The notes under the pieces are model-generated. The model saw only the letters and a program-made list of their open reading frames with translations. It was not told the DNA's origin and ran no database searches. From contig DFYK01000069.1 in NCBI GenBank assembly GCA_002383605.1, positions 9,794 through 60,974 on the forward strand: a stretch of 51,181 bases of DNA. Reading direction: 5' to 3'. The DNA is from Proteiniphilum sp. UBA4084 (GTDB lineage: Bacteria; Bacteroidota; Bacteroidia; Bacteroidales; Dysgonomonadaceae). The position numbers were made by a program, and so were the translations under genes. The first letter of the stretch is position 1. Each line of letters begins with the position of its first letter. Positions 25,872-34,280 of this stretch are shown piece after piece.

Positions 25872-25904
25872 TTGCTTTTATTGGATGTAAAAGATGTATC
25901 TTTG
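25872..25904 (+). promoter_or_regulatory. Promoter of the nqr operon
   Basis: TATCTTTG (25897-25904) is a full TAnnTTTG -7 match; TTG at 25872-25874 lies 22 nt upstream as a possible -33 element. The start of nqrA is 108 nt further down, so a 5' leader of about 100 nt is expected. Confidence 0.6.
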
Positions 25905-26012
25905 CGTTTTAAATGGAATAACATTTCCTATGCACATCACAGCTTTACGATAAATCTTTTATTTATAAAGGTTTCAGAAAAAGATTACACCCAAGGTAAT
26001 TTATAAAACTAT

Positions 26013-27359
26013 ATGGCTAATCGAATAAACATTAAGAAAGGCTTGCAAATTCCGTTACTTGGTGCCGTAGAAGAGATCATCAGAGGCACAGTGAAGAGTG
26101 AATTTGTGCGCATCTGTCCCGAAGATTTTCATGGCATCACTCCCAAATTAGCCGTCAGAGTGGATGATGCCGTAAAAGCCGGAACAGGATTATTCTATGA
26201 GAAAAATCATCCCGACATGCTTTTTGCTTCGCCCGTAAGTGGCGTGGTGACTGCCATTGAGAGAGGCGAGAAGAGACGTATTCTTCGTATCGTCATCAAG
26301 GCGGACAGCGCCATTCAGTATGAAGATTTCGGAGCAAAGCAAGTGGCCTCACTCTCGGGTGAGGAGGTGAAAAAGTCGATCCTCGACGCAGGCATCTGGT
26401 TTCTCATCAAACAACGGCCTTACGATGTGGTGGCTGTACCCAACAAGGAGCCACGTGACATCTTCGTGACCGGTTTTGATACGGCGCCGCTGGCTCCATC
26501 AACCGACTTTCTGCTGAAAGACAGAGAGGCCGATTTGCAGACAGGGCTCGATGCACTGGCAAAGCTCACCACGGGAAAGGTTTATCTTTCTGTCAGCACC
26601 AAAACCACACTCAAAGGTTTGCGCGAAGCAAAGAATGTGGTCATCACCGAATTTAACGGGCCGCATCCTGCAGGAAATGTGGGTGTACAGATCAACCATA
26701 TCAAGCCGGTGAACCGGGGAGAGACGGTGTGGACGCTCAATGCTGTTGACGTAGCCATCATTGGCCGCCTCTTCAACAAGGGAATCACGGATCTTACCCG
26801 CACGGTAGCACTTACCGGTTCGGAAGTGAAGCAGCGAGGATATTACAATATGGTGATCGGCACCGAACTGAAGTCGATTCTCGCTGGGAATGTGACCGAA
26901 GGTGTTTCGCTGCGCTATATCAGCGGAAATCCGCTCACAGGACGTAAGATCGATGAAAACGGCGAGTTGGGTGCTTACGACTCACAGGTGACGGTGATCC
27001 CCGAAGGGGACGACATGCATGAGGCTTTCGGATGGGCATCGCTCTCGCCGAAACGTTACAGTGCCGGCACCACTTATCTGCCCTTTCATAAGAAATTTCG
27101 CCTCGACGCCCGCTTGATGGGTGGCCCGAGAGCCATCATCGTTTCCAACGAATACGACAAGGTGTTCCCCATGGATATCTATCCCGAGCAGCTGATCAAG
27201 GCCATCATCGCCTTTAACATAGACAAGATGGAACAGCTGGGCATCTACGAGGTGGCACCCGAGGATTTTGCGCTCTGCGAGTTTGTGGATACTTCCAAGC
27301 TTGAGTTGCAACGCATCGTTCGTACCGGACTGGACCTGCTTCGCAAGGAGATGGAATAA
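26013..27359 (+). CDS. nqrA: Na+-translocating NADH:quinone reductase subunit A
   Basis: Peripheral subunit of the sodium-pumping Nqr complex, which couples NADH oxidation by quinone to Na+ export. It is 448 residues, the family length, starting MANRINIKKGLQIPLLG, with LFASPVSGVVTAIERGEKR (about residues 70-88) and ENGELGAYDSQVTVIPEGDD. It has no membrane segment. First gene of nqrA-F. Confidence 0.96.
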   Translation: MANRINIKKGLQIPLLGAVEEIIRGTVKSEFVRICPEDFHGITPKLAVRVDDAVKAGTGLFYEKNHPDMLFASPVSGVVTAIERGEKRRILRIVIKADSAIQYEDFGAKQVASLSGEEVKKSILDAGIWFLIKQRPYDVVAVPNKEPRDIFVTGFDTAPLAPSTDFLLKDREADLQTGLDALAKLTTGKVYLSVSTKTTLKGLREAKNVVITEFNGPHPAGNVGVQINHIKPVNRGETVWTLNAVDVAIIGRLFNKGITDLTRTVALTGSEVKQRGYYNMVIGTELKSILAGNVTEGVSLRYISGNPLTGRKIDENGELGAYDSQVTVIPEGDDMHEAFGWASLSPKRYSAGTTYLPFHKKFRLDARLMGGPRAIIVSNEYDKVFPMDIYPEQLIKAIIAFNIDKMEQLGIYEVAPEDFALCEFVDTSKLELQRIVRTGLDLLRKEME

Positions 27360-27406
27360 AAGCGGAAACGGTATTAATCGAATAATAATAACTAAAACAT
27401 AGCACT

Positions 27407-28615
27407 TTGAAAGCGTTAAGAAAATATCTTGATAAGATAAAACCGAATTTCGAGGAAGGCGGTAAACTGCATTGGCTCCATTCTACCTTCGATGCATTTG
27501 AGACTTTCCTTTTCGTGCCCAACAGTACATCGAGATCGGGAGTGCATATTCACGATGCCCGCGACTCGAAACGCACAATGACCATCGTCATCGTTGCACT
27601 GATACCCGCCCTGCTAATGGGCATGTACAGTGTGGGATTGCACCATTATATGGCCCTGGGACTGGAAGCTTCCATCCTCACAAAGTTTATCTACGGTTTC
27701 CTGGCAGTATTGCCGCAGATTGTGGTGTCCTACGTTGTGGGACTGGGTATTGAATTCATCATTGCCCAGATCAGAAAAGAAGAGGTGGCCGAAGGGTTCC
27801 TGGTGACCGGTATCCTCATCCCGATGATCGTGCCGGTGGATACGCCGCTCTGGATGATTGCCGTAGCAACTGCCTTCGCCGTAATCTTTGCCAAAGAGGT
27901 CTTCGGCGGAACGGGTTATAATATTTTCAATGTGGCACTGGTCACACGTGCCTTTCTGTTCTTCTCCTATCCCTCGAAGATGTCGGGCGACCAGGTATGG
28001 GTGCGCACGGCAGATACCTTTGGCATGGGCAAGGGAACCGTGATTGACGGCTTTTCGGGTGCTACGCCCCTGGGACAGTTAGCCACAACGGGAGCGGGCA
28101 GCTTCGGGGAGTTTACCTTCCAGGGTATTACCGGGCAGCCACTGAGCATAAGCGATATGTTCTTCGGATTTATTCCGGGATCCATTGGTGAAGTATCTAC
28201 CTTTGCCATCCTGCTGGGTGCCGCACTGCTCATCATGACCGGTGTGGGAAGCTGGAAAACCATGCTTTCTGTATTTCTGGGTGGCGCCGTAGCTGTTGTG
28301 CTGGTAAATCTTTTCGCACAAAATGCGATCATGGAGATGCCGGTACAGTATCATTTTCTGCTGGGTGGATTTGCTTTTGGTGCCATCTTCATGGCGACCG
28401 ATCCGGTGACTTCGGCCCGTACGGAAAAGGGGAAATGGATCTATGGTTTCCTGATCGGATTGCTGGCGATTACCATCCGGGTGTTCAACCCGGGTTACCC
28501 CGAAGGGATGATGCTTGCCATCCTGTTTATGAACGCGTTTGCACCGCTTATCGACTTCTATGTGATCGATGGTAACATCAAGCGACGTCTGAAAAGAGCT
28601 GCTCCCTCAAAATAA
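27407..28615 (+). CDS. nqrB: Na+-translocating NADH:quinone reductase subunit B
   Basis: Membrane subunit with covalently bound FMN. It is 402 residues starting at TTG 27407: MKALRKYLDKIKPNFEEGGK is the conserved family N terminus and no ATG lies nearby, so the TTG start is well supported. About ten membrane segments are seen; the flavinylation motif SGAT is at residues 217-220 in DGFSGATPLG, with the Thr as the attachment residue. Confidence 0.96.
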   Translation: MKALRKYLDKIKPNFEEGGKLHWLHSTFDAFETFLFVPNSTSRSGVHIHDARDSKRTMTIVIVALIPALLMGMYSVGLHHYMALGLEASILTKFIYGFLAVLPQIVVSYVVGLGIEFIIAQIRKEEVAEGFLVTGILIPMIVPVDTPLWMIAVATAFAVIFAKEVFGGTGYNIFNVALVTRAFLFFSYPSKMSGDQVWVRTADTFGMGKGTVIDGFSGATPLGQLATTGAGSFGEFTFQGITGQPLSISDMFFGFIPGSIGEVSTFAILLGAALLIMTGVGSWKTMLSVFLGGAVAVVLVNLFAQNAIMEMPVQYHFLLGGFAFGAIFMATDPVTSARTEKGKWIYGFLIGLLAITIRVFNPGYPEGMMLAILFMNAFAPLIDFYVIDGNIKRRLKRAAPSK

Positions 28616-28625
28616 CAATACAATT

Positions 28626-29339
28626 ATGAATAGAGAAAACAGTGGATATACGATTATATATGCAGCGGTAATGGTGATTATCGTTGCGCTGGGACTGTCG
28701 TTCACGCACCAGGTGCTGAACGAGAAACAGACAGCCAATGTGAATATCGACAAGATGCAGCAGATACTTCGTTCGCTCAATATCGATGCGAGTACCGATG
28801 AAGCCCAGGCTCAGTATGATGCGCTGGTGAAGAATGCTTACCTTGTTGACAACAAGGGAACAAAAATTGAGGGTACTGAGGGTACCACACCCAACGATCC
28901 CGCCTTCTCCACAGAGTTGGGCAGTGATGATCTCCAGGGACTGCCGGTATATGAAGCACAAGTGGGTGAAACAAAGGTGTACGTGCTTCCCATGCGGGGA
29001 GCCGGATTGTGGGGTCCCATCTGGGGGTATCTGGCGGTCGAGGCTGACGGTAGCACCGTCTACGGTTCTGAATTCGGACATGCGAGTGAGACTCCCGGAC
29101 TTGGAGCCGAGATTGTTGAGCCTGCGTTCAGGAGCCAGTTCTCAGGTAAGGAGTTGATAAAGGAAAATGAATTTCGTTCGATTGCTGTGGTGAAGCCCGG
29201 CCAGCGTGTTGCCTCCCGTGATTATGTGGATGGCATCTCCGGTGGTACAATCACAAGTAAAGGAGTGGATGCCATGTTATTGAATAGTATTGGTGATTAC
29301 GAAAAGTTTTTGATGAATCTGCACGCTGCCCAACAATAA
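28626..29339 (+). CDS. nqrC: Na+-translocating NADH:quinone reductase subunit C
   Basis: Periplasm-facing subunit with one N-terminal membrane anchor (about residues 8-28) and a second covalent FMN. It is 237 residues; the motif SGGTITS (205-211) in VDGISGGTITSKGVD gives Thr208 as the likely FMN attachment point. GLWGPIWGYLAVE is the conserved FMN-domain block. It starts 10 nt after nqrB. Confidence 0.96.
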   Translation: MNRENSGYTIIYAAVMVIIVALGLSFTHQVLNEKQTANVNIDKMQQILRSLNIDASTDEAQAQYDALVKNAYLVDNKGTKIEGTEGTTPNDPAFSTELGSDDLQGLPVYEAQVGETKVYVLPMRGAGLWGPIWGYLAVEADGSTVYGSEFGHASETPGLGAEIVEPAFRSQFSGKELIKENEFRSIAVVKPGQRVASRDYVDGISGGTITSKGVDAMLLNSIGDYEKFLMNLHAAQQ

Positions 29340-29365
29340 GGACAGACGACATAAAAAGAAAGAAA

Positions 29366-29998
29366 ATGGCTTTATCAAGTAAAACAAAAGCGGTATTGCT
29401 GGGACCGCTCAGTAAAAATAACCCCATCATTGTGCAGGTACTCGGTATCTGTTCGGCACTGGCGGTAACCTCCAAGTTGGAACCTTCGCTGGTGATGGCC
29501 ATTGCCGTAACAATTGTCACAGCTTTTGCCAACATGATTATATCCTTGTTGCGTAAATCTATTCCAAACCGCATCCGCATCATTGTACAGCTGGTTGTGG
29601 TGGCTTCTTTGGTGACCATTGTCAGTGAGGTATTGAAAGCATATTCATACGACGTAAACAAACAGCTTTCGGTATTTGTCGGGCTGATTGTCACCAACTG
29701 TATTCTGATGGGGCGTCTTGAAGCATTTGCATTAGGCAATGGACCCTGGCCTTCTTTCCTCGATGGAATTGGTAACGGGCTGGGGTATGGCTGGATCCTG
29801 GTAGTGGTGGGATTCTTTCGTGAACTGCTGGGCTCCGGCACACTCATGAATTTTCAGGTCATTCCAGATGCACTCTATGAGATGGGTTACGAGAACAACG
29901 GGTTGATGGTGCTTGCGCCCATGGCATTGTTGCTGGTGGGTTGTATTATCTGGATACACCGGGCAAACAACAAGGAACTGCAGGAAAAAACCAATTAA
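29366..29998 (+). CDS. nqrD: Na+-translocating NADH:quinone reductase subunit D
   Basis: Integral membrane subunit with about six helices. It is 210 residues, with GPLSKNNPIIVQVLGICSAL near the N terminus and FVGLIVTNCILMGRLEAFAL, the helix whose Cys helps bind the intramembrane iron-sulfur centre between NqrD and NqrE. A structured 112-nt spacer separates it from nqrE. Confidence 0.96.
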   Translation: MALSSKTKAVLLGPLSKNNPIIVQVLGICSALAVTSKLEPSLVMAIAVTIVTAFANMIISLLRKSIPNRIRIIVQLVVVASLVTIVSEVLKAYSYDVNKQLSVFVGLIVTNCILMGRLEAFALGNGPWPSFLDGIGNGLGYGWILVVVGFFRELLGSGTLMNFQVIPDALYEMGYENNGLMVLAPMALLLVGCIIWIHRANNKELQEKTN

Positions 29999-30009
29999 AT
30001 AACAATTGA

Positions 30010-30092
30010 ATGTTTGCGACAAGTAAGTGCAAAATCAAACTTGTTTGAATTTTGCCGAACGCAGCAAACATCTAAATTTACAAAGTAAATTT
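30010..30092 (+). other. Nested hairpins in the nqrD-nqrE spacer
   Basis: Three inverted repeats fill this spacer. ATGTTTGC (30010-30017) pairs with GCAAACAT (30064-30071) and encloses GCAAAATCAAAC (30029-30040) pairing with 30043-30055 with one bulged base. A separate perfect 8-bp hairpin AAATTTAC/GTAAATTT follows (30074-30081 with 30085-30092). No U-tract follows them, so transcription probably continues into nqrE. Confidence 0.65.
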
Positions 30093-30110
30093 GAATAACT
30101 ACTGAATAAT

Positions 30111-30725
30111 ATGGATGCAATTAGTTTAATTGTCCGGTCGATTTTCGTCGATAACATGATTTTCGCCTACTTCCTGGGGATGTGTTCTTTCCTGGCGGTA
30201 TCGAAAAACGTGAAAACAGCATTGGGACTTGGTATTGCAGTTACTTTCGTGCTTGTTCTGACACTGCCTATCAATTATTTGCTCGAGAACTACGTACTCA
30301 AAGCGGGTGCATTGGCCTGGCTGGGTGAAGAGTATGCCACGGTGGACCTAAGTGTTTTCAGCTTGCTGATCTTTATTGCCGTGATTGCTTCTTTTGTGCA
30401 GCTCGTAGAGATGGTGATTGAACGTTTCAGCCCGTCTCTCTATGCATCACTGGGTATCTTCCTCCCGCTGATTGCTGTGAACTGTGCCATTCTGGGAGGT
30501 TCTCTGTTTATGCAGCAGCGTGAATTTGCCAATATCGGTATGGCTACGGCATATGGCTTTGGATCGGGAATCGGCTGGTTGCTGGCCATCGTGGGGATGG
30601 CTGCCATCCGGGAGAAACTGGAATATTCACACGTACCAAAACCTTTGAAAGGGTTGGGGATTACTTTTATCATCACTGCGTTAATGGCGCTCGGATTTAT
30701 GAGTTTTTCCGGAATCAATATTTAA
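30111..30725 (+). CDS. nqrE: Na+-translocating NADH:quinone reductase subunit E
   Basis: Integral membrane partner of NqrD, with about six helices. It is 204 residues; VDNMIFAYFLGMCSFLAVS (about residues 12-30) and IAVNCAILGGSLFMQQRE (about 121-138) are conserved, the latter holding a Cys of the intramembrane iron-sulfur centre. Confidence 0.96.
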   Translation: MDAISLIVRSIFVDNMIFAYFLGMCSFLAVSKNVKTALGLGIAVTFVLVLTLPINYLLENYVLKAGALAWLGEEYATVDLSVFSLLIFIAVIASFVQLVEMVIERFSPSLYASLGIFLPLIAVNCAILGGSLFMQQREFANIGMATAYGFGSGIGWLLAIVGMAAIREKLEYSHVPKPLKGLGITFIITALMALGFMSFSGINI

Positions 30726-30773
30726 TTCCACACAAACATTAACATCGTATACAAATAAATTAAATACATAAGT

Positions 30774-32048
30774 ATGAGTGTATTATTGAGCGCTGGCGGA
30801 CTGACAATATGGACAAGTGTTATTGTATTCCTGTTGATCATCCTTGTCCTTGTTGTTATTATTCTGATCGCCAAGGCAAAGCTGATGCCCTCGGGCAACG
30901 TGAAAATTACCGTCAATAATGATAAAGAACTGAGTGTGCCGATGGGTAGTACCCTGCTTAACACGCTTCAGTCAAAGGATATCTATCTTTCATCTGCCTG
31001 CGGTGGAGGAGGAACGTGTGCCCAGTGCCGTTGCCGCGTGGTGGAAGGCGGTGGCGAGATACTGCCCACAGAAAAGGGTCACTTCAGTCGCAAGGAGCAG
31101 TTGAACAACTGGCGTCTGAGCTGTCAGGTGAAGGTGAAGGACAACATGTCGATCATCGTTCCCGACGAGGTGTTCGGCATCAAGGAGTGGGAATGCGAAG
31201 TGGTCTCGAACAAAAATGTGGCATCGTTCATCAAGGAATTTGTGGTGAAGCTGCCCGAAGGGGAGAAGATCGACTTCAAACCGGGTTCCTATAGCCAGAT
31301 CAGAGTTCCTAAATTTGACGCTGTCAAATATTCCGATTTTATCATCGAAGATGAATATAAAGGTGACTGGGATAAATTTAAAATGTGGGATCTGGTCTGC
31401 AAGAACGAGGAAGACACCATTCGTGCCTATTCGATGGCCAACTATCCTGCCGAAGGAAATATCATCACATTGAACGTACGTGTGGCCACACCGCCATTCG
31501 ACAAGGCCAAAGGCGGATGGATGAACGTGAATCCGGGTATTGTCTCTTCCTATATCTTCAACCTGAAGCCAGGCGACAAGGTGATGATGTCGGGACCATA
31601 CGGTGATTTCCACCCCATCCTCAACAGCAAGCGCGAGATGCTCTGGATTGGAGGCGGTGCCGGTATGGCTCCGCTGCGCTCCCAGATCATGCACATGACC
31701 AAGACACTGAAGACTACCGACAGGAAGATGACTTACTTCTACGGCGCCAGGGCTTTGGTGGAGGCTTTCTATCTGGATGATTTCCACGAGCTGGAAAGAG
31801 AGTTCCCGAACTTCAGCTTCCGTCTCGCACTCGACCGTCCCGATCCGGCTGCCGATGCCGCAGGTGTAAAATATACAGCGGGCTTTGTGCATCAGGTGAT
31901 CTACGAAACCTATCTGAAAGATCATGAAGCACCGGAAGATATCGAGTACTATATGTGCGGTCCCGGCCCCATGGCCAACGCTGCACAACGTATGCTCGAC
32001 AGCCTGGGCGTACCGCCGGAGATGATCATGTTCGACGATTTTGGATAA
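30774..32048 (+). CDS. nqrF: Na+-translocating NADH:quinone reductase subunit F
   Basis: NADH-oxidising input subunit of the Nqr pump. It is 424 residues: an N-terminal membrane anchor (about 11-33), a ferredoxin-like domain with [2Fe-2S] ligands Cys76, Cys82, Cys85 and Cys117 (ACGGGGTCAQC...LSC), then an FAD/NADH reductase domain with RAYSMANYP, MMSGPYGDFHP and GGGAGMAPLRSQI. The C-terminal YYMCGPGPM and FDDFG are typical. It is followed by repeat copy 4 and a strong terminator. Confidence 0.97.
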   Translation: MSVLLSAGGLTIWTSVIVFLLIILVLVVIILIAKAKLMPSGNVKITVNNDKELSVPMGSTLLNTLQSKDIYLSSACGGGGTCAQCRCRVVEGGGEILPTEKGHFSRKEQLNNWRLSCQVKVKDNMSIIVPDEVFGIKEWECEVVSNKNVASFIKEFVVKLPEGEKIDFKPGSYSQIRVPKFDAVKYSDFIIEDEYKGDWDKFKMWDLVCKNEEDTIRAYSMANYPAEGNIITLNVRVATPPFDKAKGGWMNVNPGIVSSYIFNLKPGDKVMMSGPYGDFHPILNSKREMLWIGGGAGMAPLRSQIMHMTKTLKTTDRKMTYFYGARALVEAFYLDDFHELEREFPNFSFRLALDRPDPAADAAGVKYTAGFVHQVIYETYLKDHEAPEDIEYYMCGPGPMANAAQRMLDSLGVPPEMIMFDDFG

Positions 32049-32049
32049 A

Positions 32050-32165
32050 TAGGGATCAGGATTCAGGATTCAGGTGTCAGGGATCAGGAATCAGCTTTCA
32101 GCTTCGGTACTGGAATGTTGTTAAAGATAGCGGTTGGCAAGGAAACTTTCAGCAGGATTAGCAGC
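32050..32165 (+). repeat. Intergenic repeat element, copy 4 (head and core)
   Basis: It begins 1-2 nt after the nqrF stop. The head (32054-32100) has about six TCAGG/TCAGC units; the core reads TCAGCTTCGGTACTGGAA (from 32098) and continues to TAGCGGTTGGCAAGG. The GCTGA/CCTGA tail found in the ribosomal copies is not evident; a strong terminator follows instead. Confidence 0.82.
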
Positions 32166-32184
32166 TTTTAATAAACATATTACG

Positions 32185-32218
32185 AACGGTTCTCTCTGTA
32201 GGGGAGGGCCGTTTTTTT
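32185..32218 (+). terminator. Rho-independent terminator of the nqr operon
   Basis: A stem of about 12 bp (32185-32196 with 32202-32213), closed by AACGG/CCGTT and containing three G-U pairs, is followed by a run of seven T (32212-32218). It lies between nqrF and the convergent pabC end, and its A-rich left flank is too poor to be confident about two-way action. Confidence 0.88.
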
Positions 32219-32280
32219 ATGAAAAAATGCAGTTATCCGGAGGACATTAAGCCCGCAGACATTGCGTCTATTTCGTGTTG

Positions 32281-32868
32281 CTATGGAATAATGCAGTTGA
32301 CCGGAACCGATGCGGCGTCTTCGATATCGAGCATGGCGTTGATAAGGTAAACCGACTCATATTCATGCAGTTTTTCCCGGGTGATTCTTTTTTCGGTGAT
32401 GCTGCCTTCGCGAAGCAGTTGCTGCCGTTTGGTGCCGTTGAGCAGCCAGCTGTCCGGGGTAAAGAGATGATTTCCCTGCCGGAAGACCACGTTGCTGAAG
32501 GTGGTGTCGGTGATGAGGCCGTTGCGGGTAATCAGGATCTCATCTGCATCGCCTTTTTGTTCCAGCAATCGGCTCAGTTCCTTCCTGTCGGCATACTTGA
32601 AAAGATAATCGGGTGAAGCCTCCACCAGCTGCAACGACTGAACTCTTTTAGGCTGATATTTTTCGAAGGAGATATCCAGCAAAGTTTCCCGGTAGAGGAT
32701 GCGGCATTTCACTTTTGTATTACGAAGTGCAGCGGGAAGCATGCTGAACAAGTCAGGCAGGGAGGGTGATAGAAATCCAAAATGAATTGCGGTATGCTGC
32801 ATGCGGTCGATATGCGCTGCTGCGTTCAACACTTTGCCCTGATTTATGCAAATGGTTTCCAGAAACAT
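32281..32868 (-). CDS. pabC: Aminotransferase class IV, likely aminodeoxychorismate lyase
   Basis: PLP enzyme that would release pyruvate from aminodeoxychorismate to give p-aminobenzoate for folate. It is 195 residues, short for class IV; the probable PLP lysine is Lys91 in LFKYADRKEL, and DEILITRNGLITDTTFSN and LLNGTKRQQLL are the family blocks. The call as PabC, rather than a D-amino acid or branched-chain aminotransferase, rests on its place 11 nt after pabB on the same strand. Confidence 0.8.
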   Translation of the reverse strand: MFLETICINQGKVLNAAAHIDRMQHTAIHFGFLSPSLPDLFSMLPAALRNTKVKCRILYRETLLDISFEKYQPKRVQSLQLVEASPDYLFKYADRKELSRLLEQKGDADEILITRNGLITDTTFSNVVFRQGNHLFTPDSWLLNGTKRQQLLREGSITEKRITREKLHEYESVYLINAMLDIEDAASVPVNCIIP

Positions 32869-32879
32869 ATTATGAAGAA

Positions 32880-33845
32880 TTAAAAGGGTAAATAGACTTT
32901 TTGTAGCGCCTCATTGTATTCTTTGCGACAATCGCTTTGCGCCGTGATGCCCCCGCCGCTGCGGAAGTAGTGATGCATGCCCTGCTGCTCGATATACCTT
33001 ATCAGCACGAAGGTGTCGAGCTTGCTGCCATCGAAGTAACCGGCCACACCGGTGTAGTAACCGCGGCGTTCCTTCTCGGCTTTGCGGATCAGAGCAAGCG
33101 TAGCCGACTTGGGTGCTCCGGAAACGGAGCCGGCAGGAAGCAGTTTGAAGAAGAGGGTGCCAAGCTGCTTCCGGTAATCTTCCGGCAACTCGCCTTCTAT
33201 TTCTGAACTGACCTGCAGGATGGGCCCCTTGTGGGTTTGCAACTCCTCGACATAGCGGAATCGGTTTACCTTCACCCCTGCAGCAATGCGGCTCAGGTCG
33301 TTGCGCAGCAGGTCTACAATGGTGTTGTGTTCTGCACGCTCCTTGGGGTCGCTCAATATGGCGTGCCGCGCATCGGGCAGGCGGGCATCGATGGTGCCCT
33401 TCATGGGGTAGGTAACTATTTTCCCATCTTCCATCCTTACGAAGCATTCCGGAGAAAAACAGACAAATCTATCGGGGAGCAGGAGCTTGTAAGGTGTACG
33501 TGCATATAGAAAGATCTCACGCAATGATAGAGACAAACTGACCGGCGTCCTGATGGTGAGGTTGGCGAGATAGGAGTCGCCCCGTTTCAATCCATCCATC
33601 ACCGCATTGAAGCGTGACTGATAGATGGCATAATCCTCCGGGAAGGCGTCAAACTGATGCGCAGGTGCCTCACCTTGTGGCTGTGGCACATTGCTGCTGC
33701 CCCGTATATCGAACAGAACCTGCTGCTGTACCATCGGATCGGCAAGAAAAAAAACTTCCTCCATCTCAAAGTCGATACCAAACAGGAAAGGCTTTTCAGT
33801 CCTGCCCGCTTCGTTCATTCTCTCTATCAATTCGTCGCCGTGCAT
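32880..33845 (-). CDS. pabB: Aminodeoxychorismate synthase component I
   Basis: Makes 4-amino-4-deoxychorismate from chorismate and ammonia. From ATG 33845 (MHGDELIERMNEAG) it is 321 residues; the frame is open to 33902. The PMKGT motif (147-151) has a Lys at 149, which favours PabB over anthranilate synthase (Ala there). AERAEHNTIVDLLRNDL-like and GSVSGAPK and GGGITAQSD blocks complete the chorismate-binding site. It lacks the N-terminal domain of longer homologs. A minus-strand -7 match TATTTTTG (33863 to 33856) lies only about 10 nt before the ATG, implying a very short 5' leader if used. Confidence 0.9.
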   Translation of the reverse strand: MHGDELIERMNEAGRTEKPFLFGIDFEMEEVFFLADPMVQQQVLFDIRGSSNVPQPQGEAPAHQFDAFPEDYAIYQSRFNAVMDGLKRGDSYLANLTIRTPVSLSLSLREIFLYARTPYKLLLPDRFVCFSPECFVRMEDGKIVTYPMKGTIDARLPDARHAILSDPKERAEHNTIVDLLRNDLSRIAAGVKVNRFRYVEELQTHKGPILQVSSEIEGELPEDYRKQLGTLFFKLLPAGSVSGAPKSATLALIRKAEKERRGYYTGVAGYFDGSKLDTFVLIRYIEQQGMHHYFRSGGGITAQSDCRKEYNEALQKVYLPF

Positions 33846-34044
33846 AAACATACCGCAAAAATAACATCTCCCGAACAATTTTATACCATATTTGTTGATC
33901 ATATTTGTTTCAAAGCCCGAAAGCCTGCAAAGGGGTCCGTCATAACAGATGAATGCAACGAACCGCCAAATAATTTCGATTTGGTGATTTTTTGCTGAAA
34001 AACGGAGTAAAATGAAATTTTTCTGAATAATTTTCTGTAAATAT

Positions 34045-34075
34045 TTTGCCGGTAAAATTATTTGCTGTTACTTTG
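34045..34075 (+). promoter_or_regulatory. Promoter of the branched-chain amino acid operon
   Basis: TTTG (34045-34048) and TTACTTTG (34068-34075) are separated by 19 nt, matching the Bacteroidota TTTG...TAnnTTTG pattern with one mismatch. Transcription would start near 34080, giving a leader of about 200 nt before leuA and about 25 nt before the leader peptide. Confidence 0.7.
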
Positions 34076-34105
34076 CACGCATTAAACAGATTTTTATTGA
34101 TTGTC

Positions 34106-34168
34106 ATGCATCATCACAAGGATATTCTAGTCATTTCTATTCTACTTCTGGAAAACTTCAGAGGGTGA
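34106..34168 (+). CDS. Leader peptide of the leu/ilv operon
   Basis: A 20-codon reading frame, ATG 34106 to TGA 34166-34168, encoding MHHHKDILVISILLLENFRG. Codons 7-15 are Ile-Leu-Val-Ile-Ser-Ile-Leu-Leu-Leu, eight of nine being branched-chain residues, the end-products of the genes downstream. It lies between a promoter and an attenuator and is too regular to be chance. A ribosome waiting for charged Ile, Leu or Val tRNA in this stretch would leave the anti-terminator strand (34163-34170) free, whereas a ribosome that reaches the stop codon covers it. Three His codons near the start are unexplained. Confidence 0.85.
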   Translation: MHHHKDILVISILLLENFRG

Positions 34169-34226
34169 GACTGGCATATCCATCATGTACGATTGCAAAA
34201 AATAATATAGATGACCTTTCTCACCC
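34145..34226 (+). promoter_or_regulatory. Attenuator: pause hairpin and anti-terminator pairing
   Basis: GGGTGAGA (34163-34170), which overlaps the leader peptide stop codon, is exactly complementary to TCTCACCC (34219-34226), the left arm of the terminator plus loop; the 8-bp pairing would prevent the terminator forming. CTTCTG (34145-34150) with CAGAGG (34159-34164) gives a 6-bp upstream pause-type hairpin that competes with the anti-terminator strand. The set of alternatives is that of ribosome-mediated attenuation. Confidence 0.8.
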
Positions 34227-34244
34227 GCGTGAGGAAGGTTTTTT
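34214..34244 (+). terminator. Attenuator terminator upstream of leuA
   Basis: An 11-bp stem (34214-34224 with 34229-34239, one G-U pair) around the loop CCGC is followed by six T (34239-34244) and, after AC, four more. It lies 37 nt before the leuA ATG with no gene in between, so it should act as a conditional rather than an end-of-operon terminator. Confidence 0.88.
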
Positions 34245-34280
34245 ACTTTTATGTAGAAACGAAGATAATTTAGGTTGATC

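Noticed and set aside
30990..31988. Minus-strand open frame of 332 codons opposite nqrF
   Set aside because: It is the antisense shadow of a fully recognisable nqrF, rich in His and Cys as expected of such shadows.
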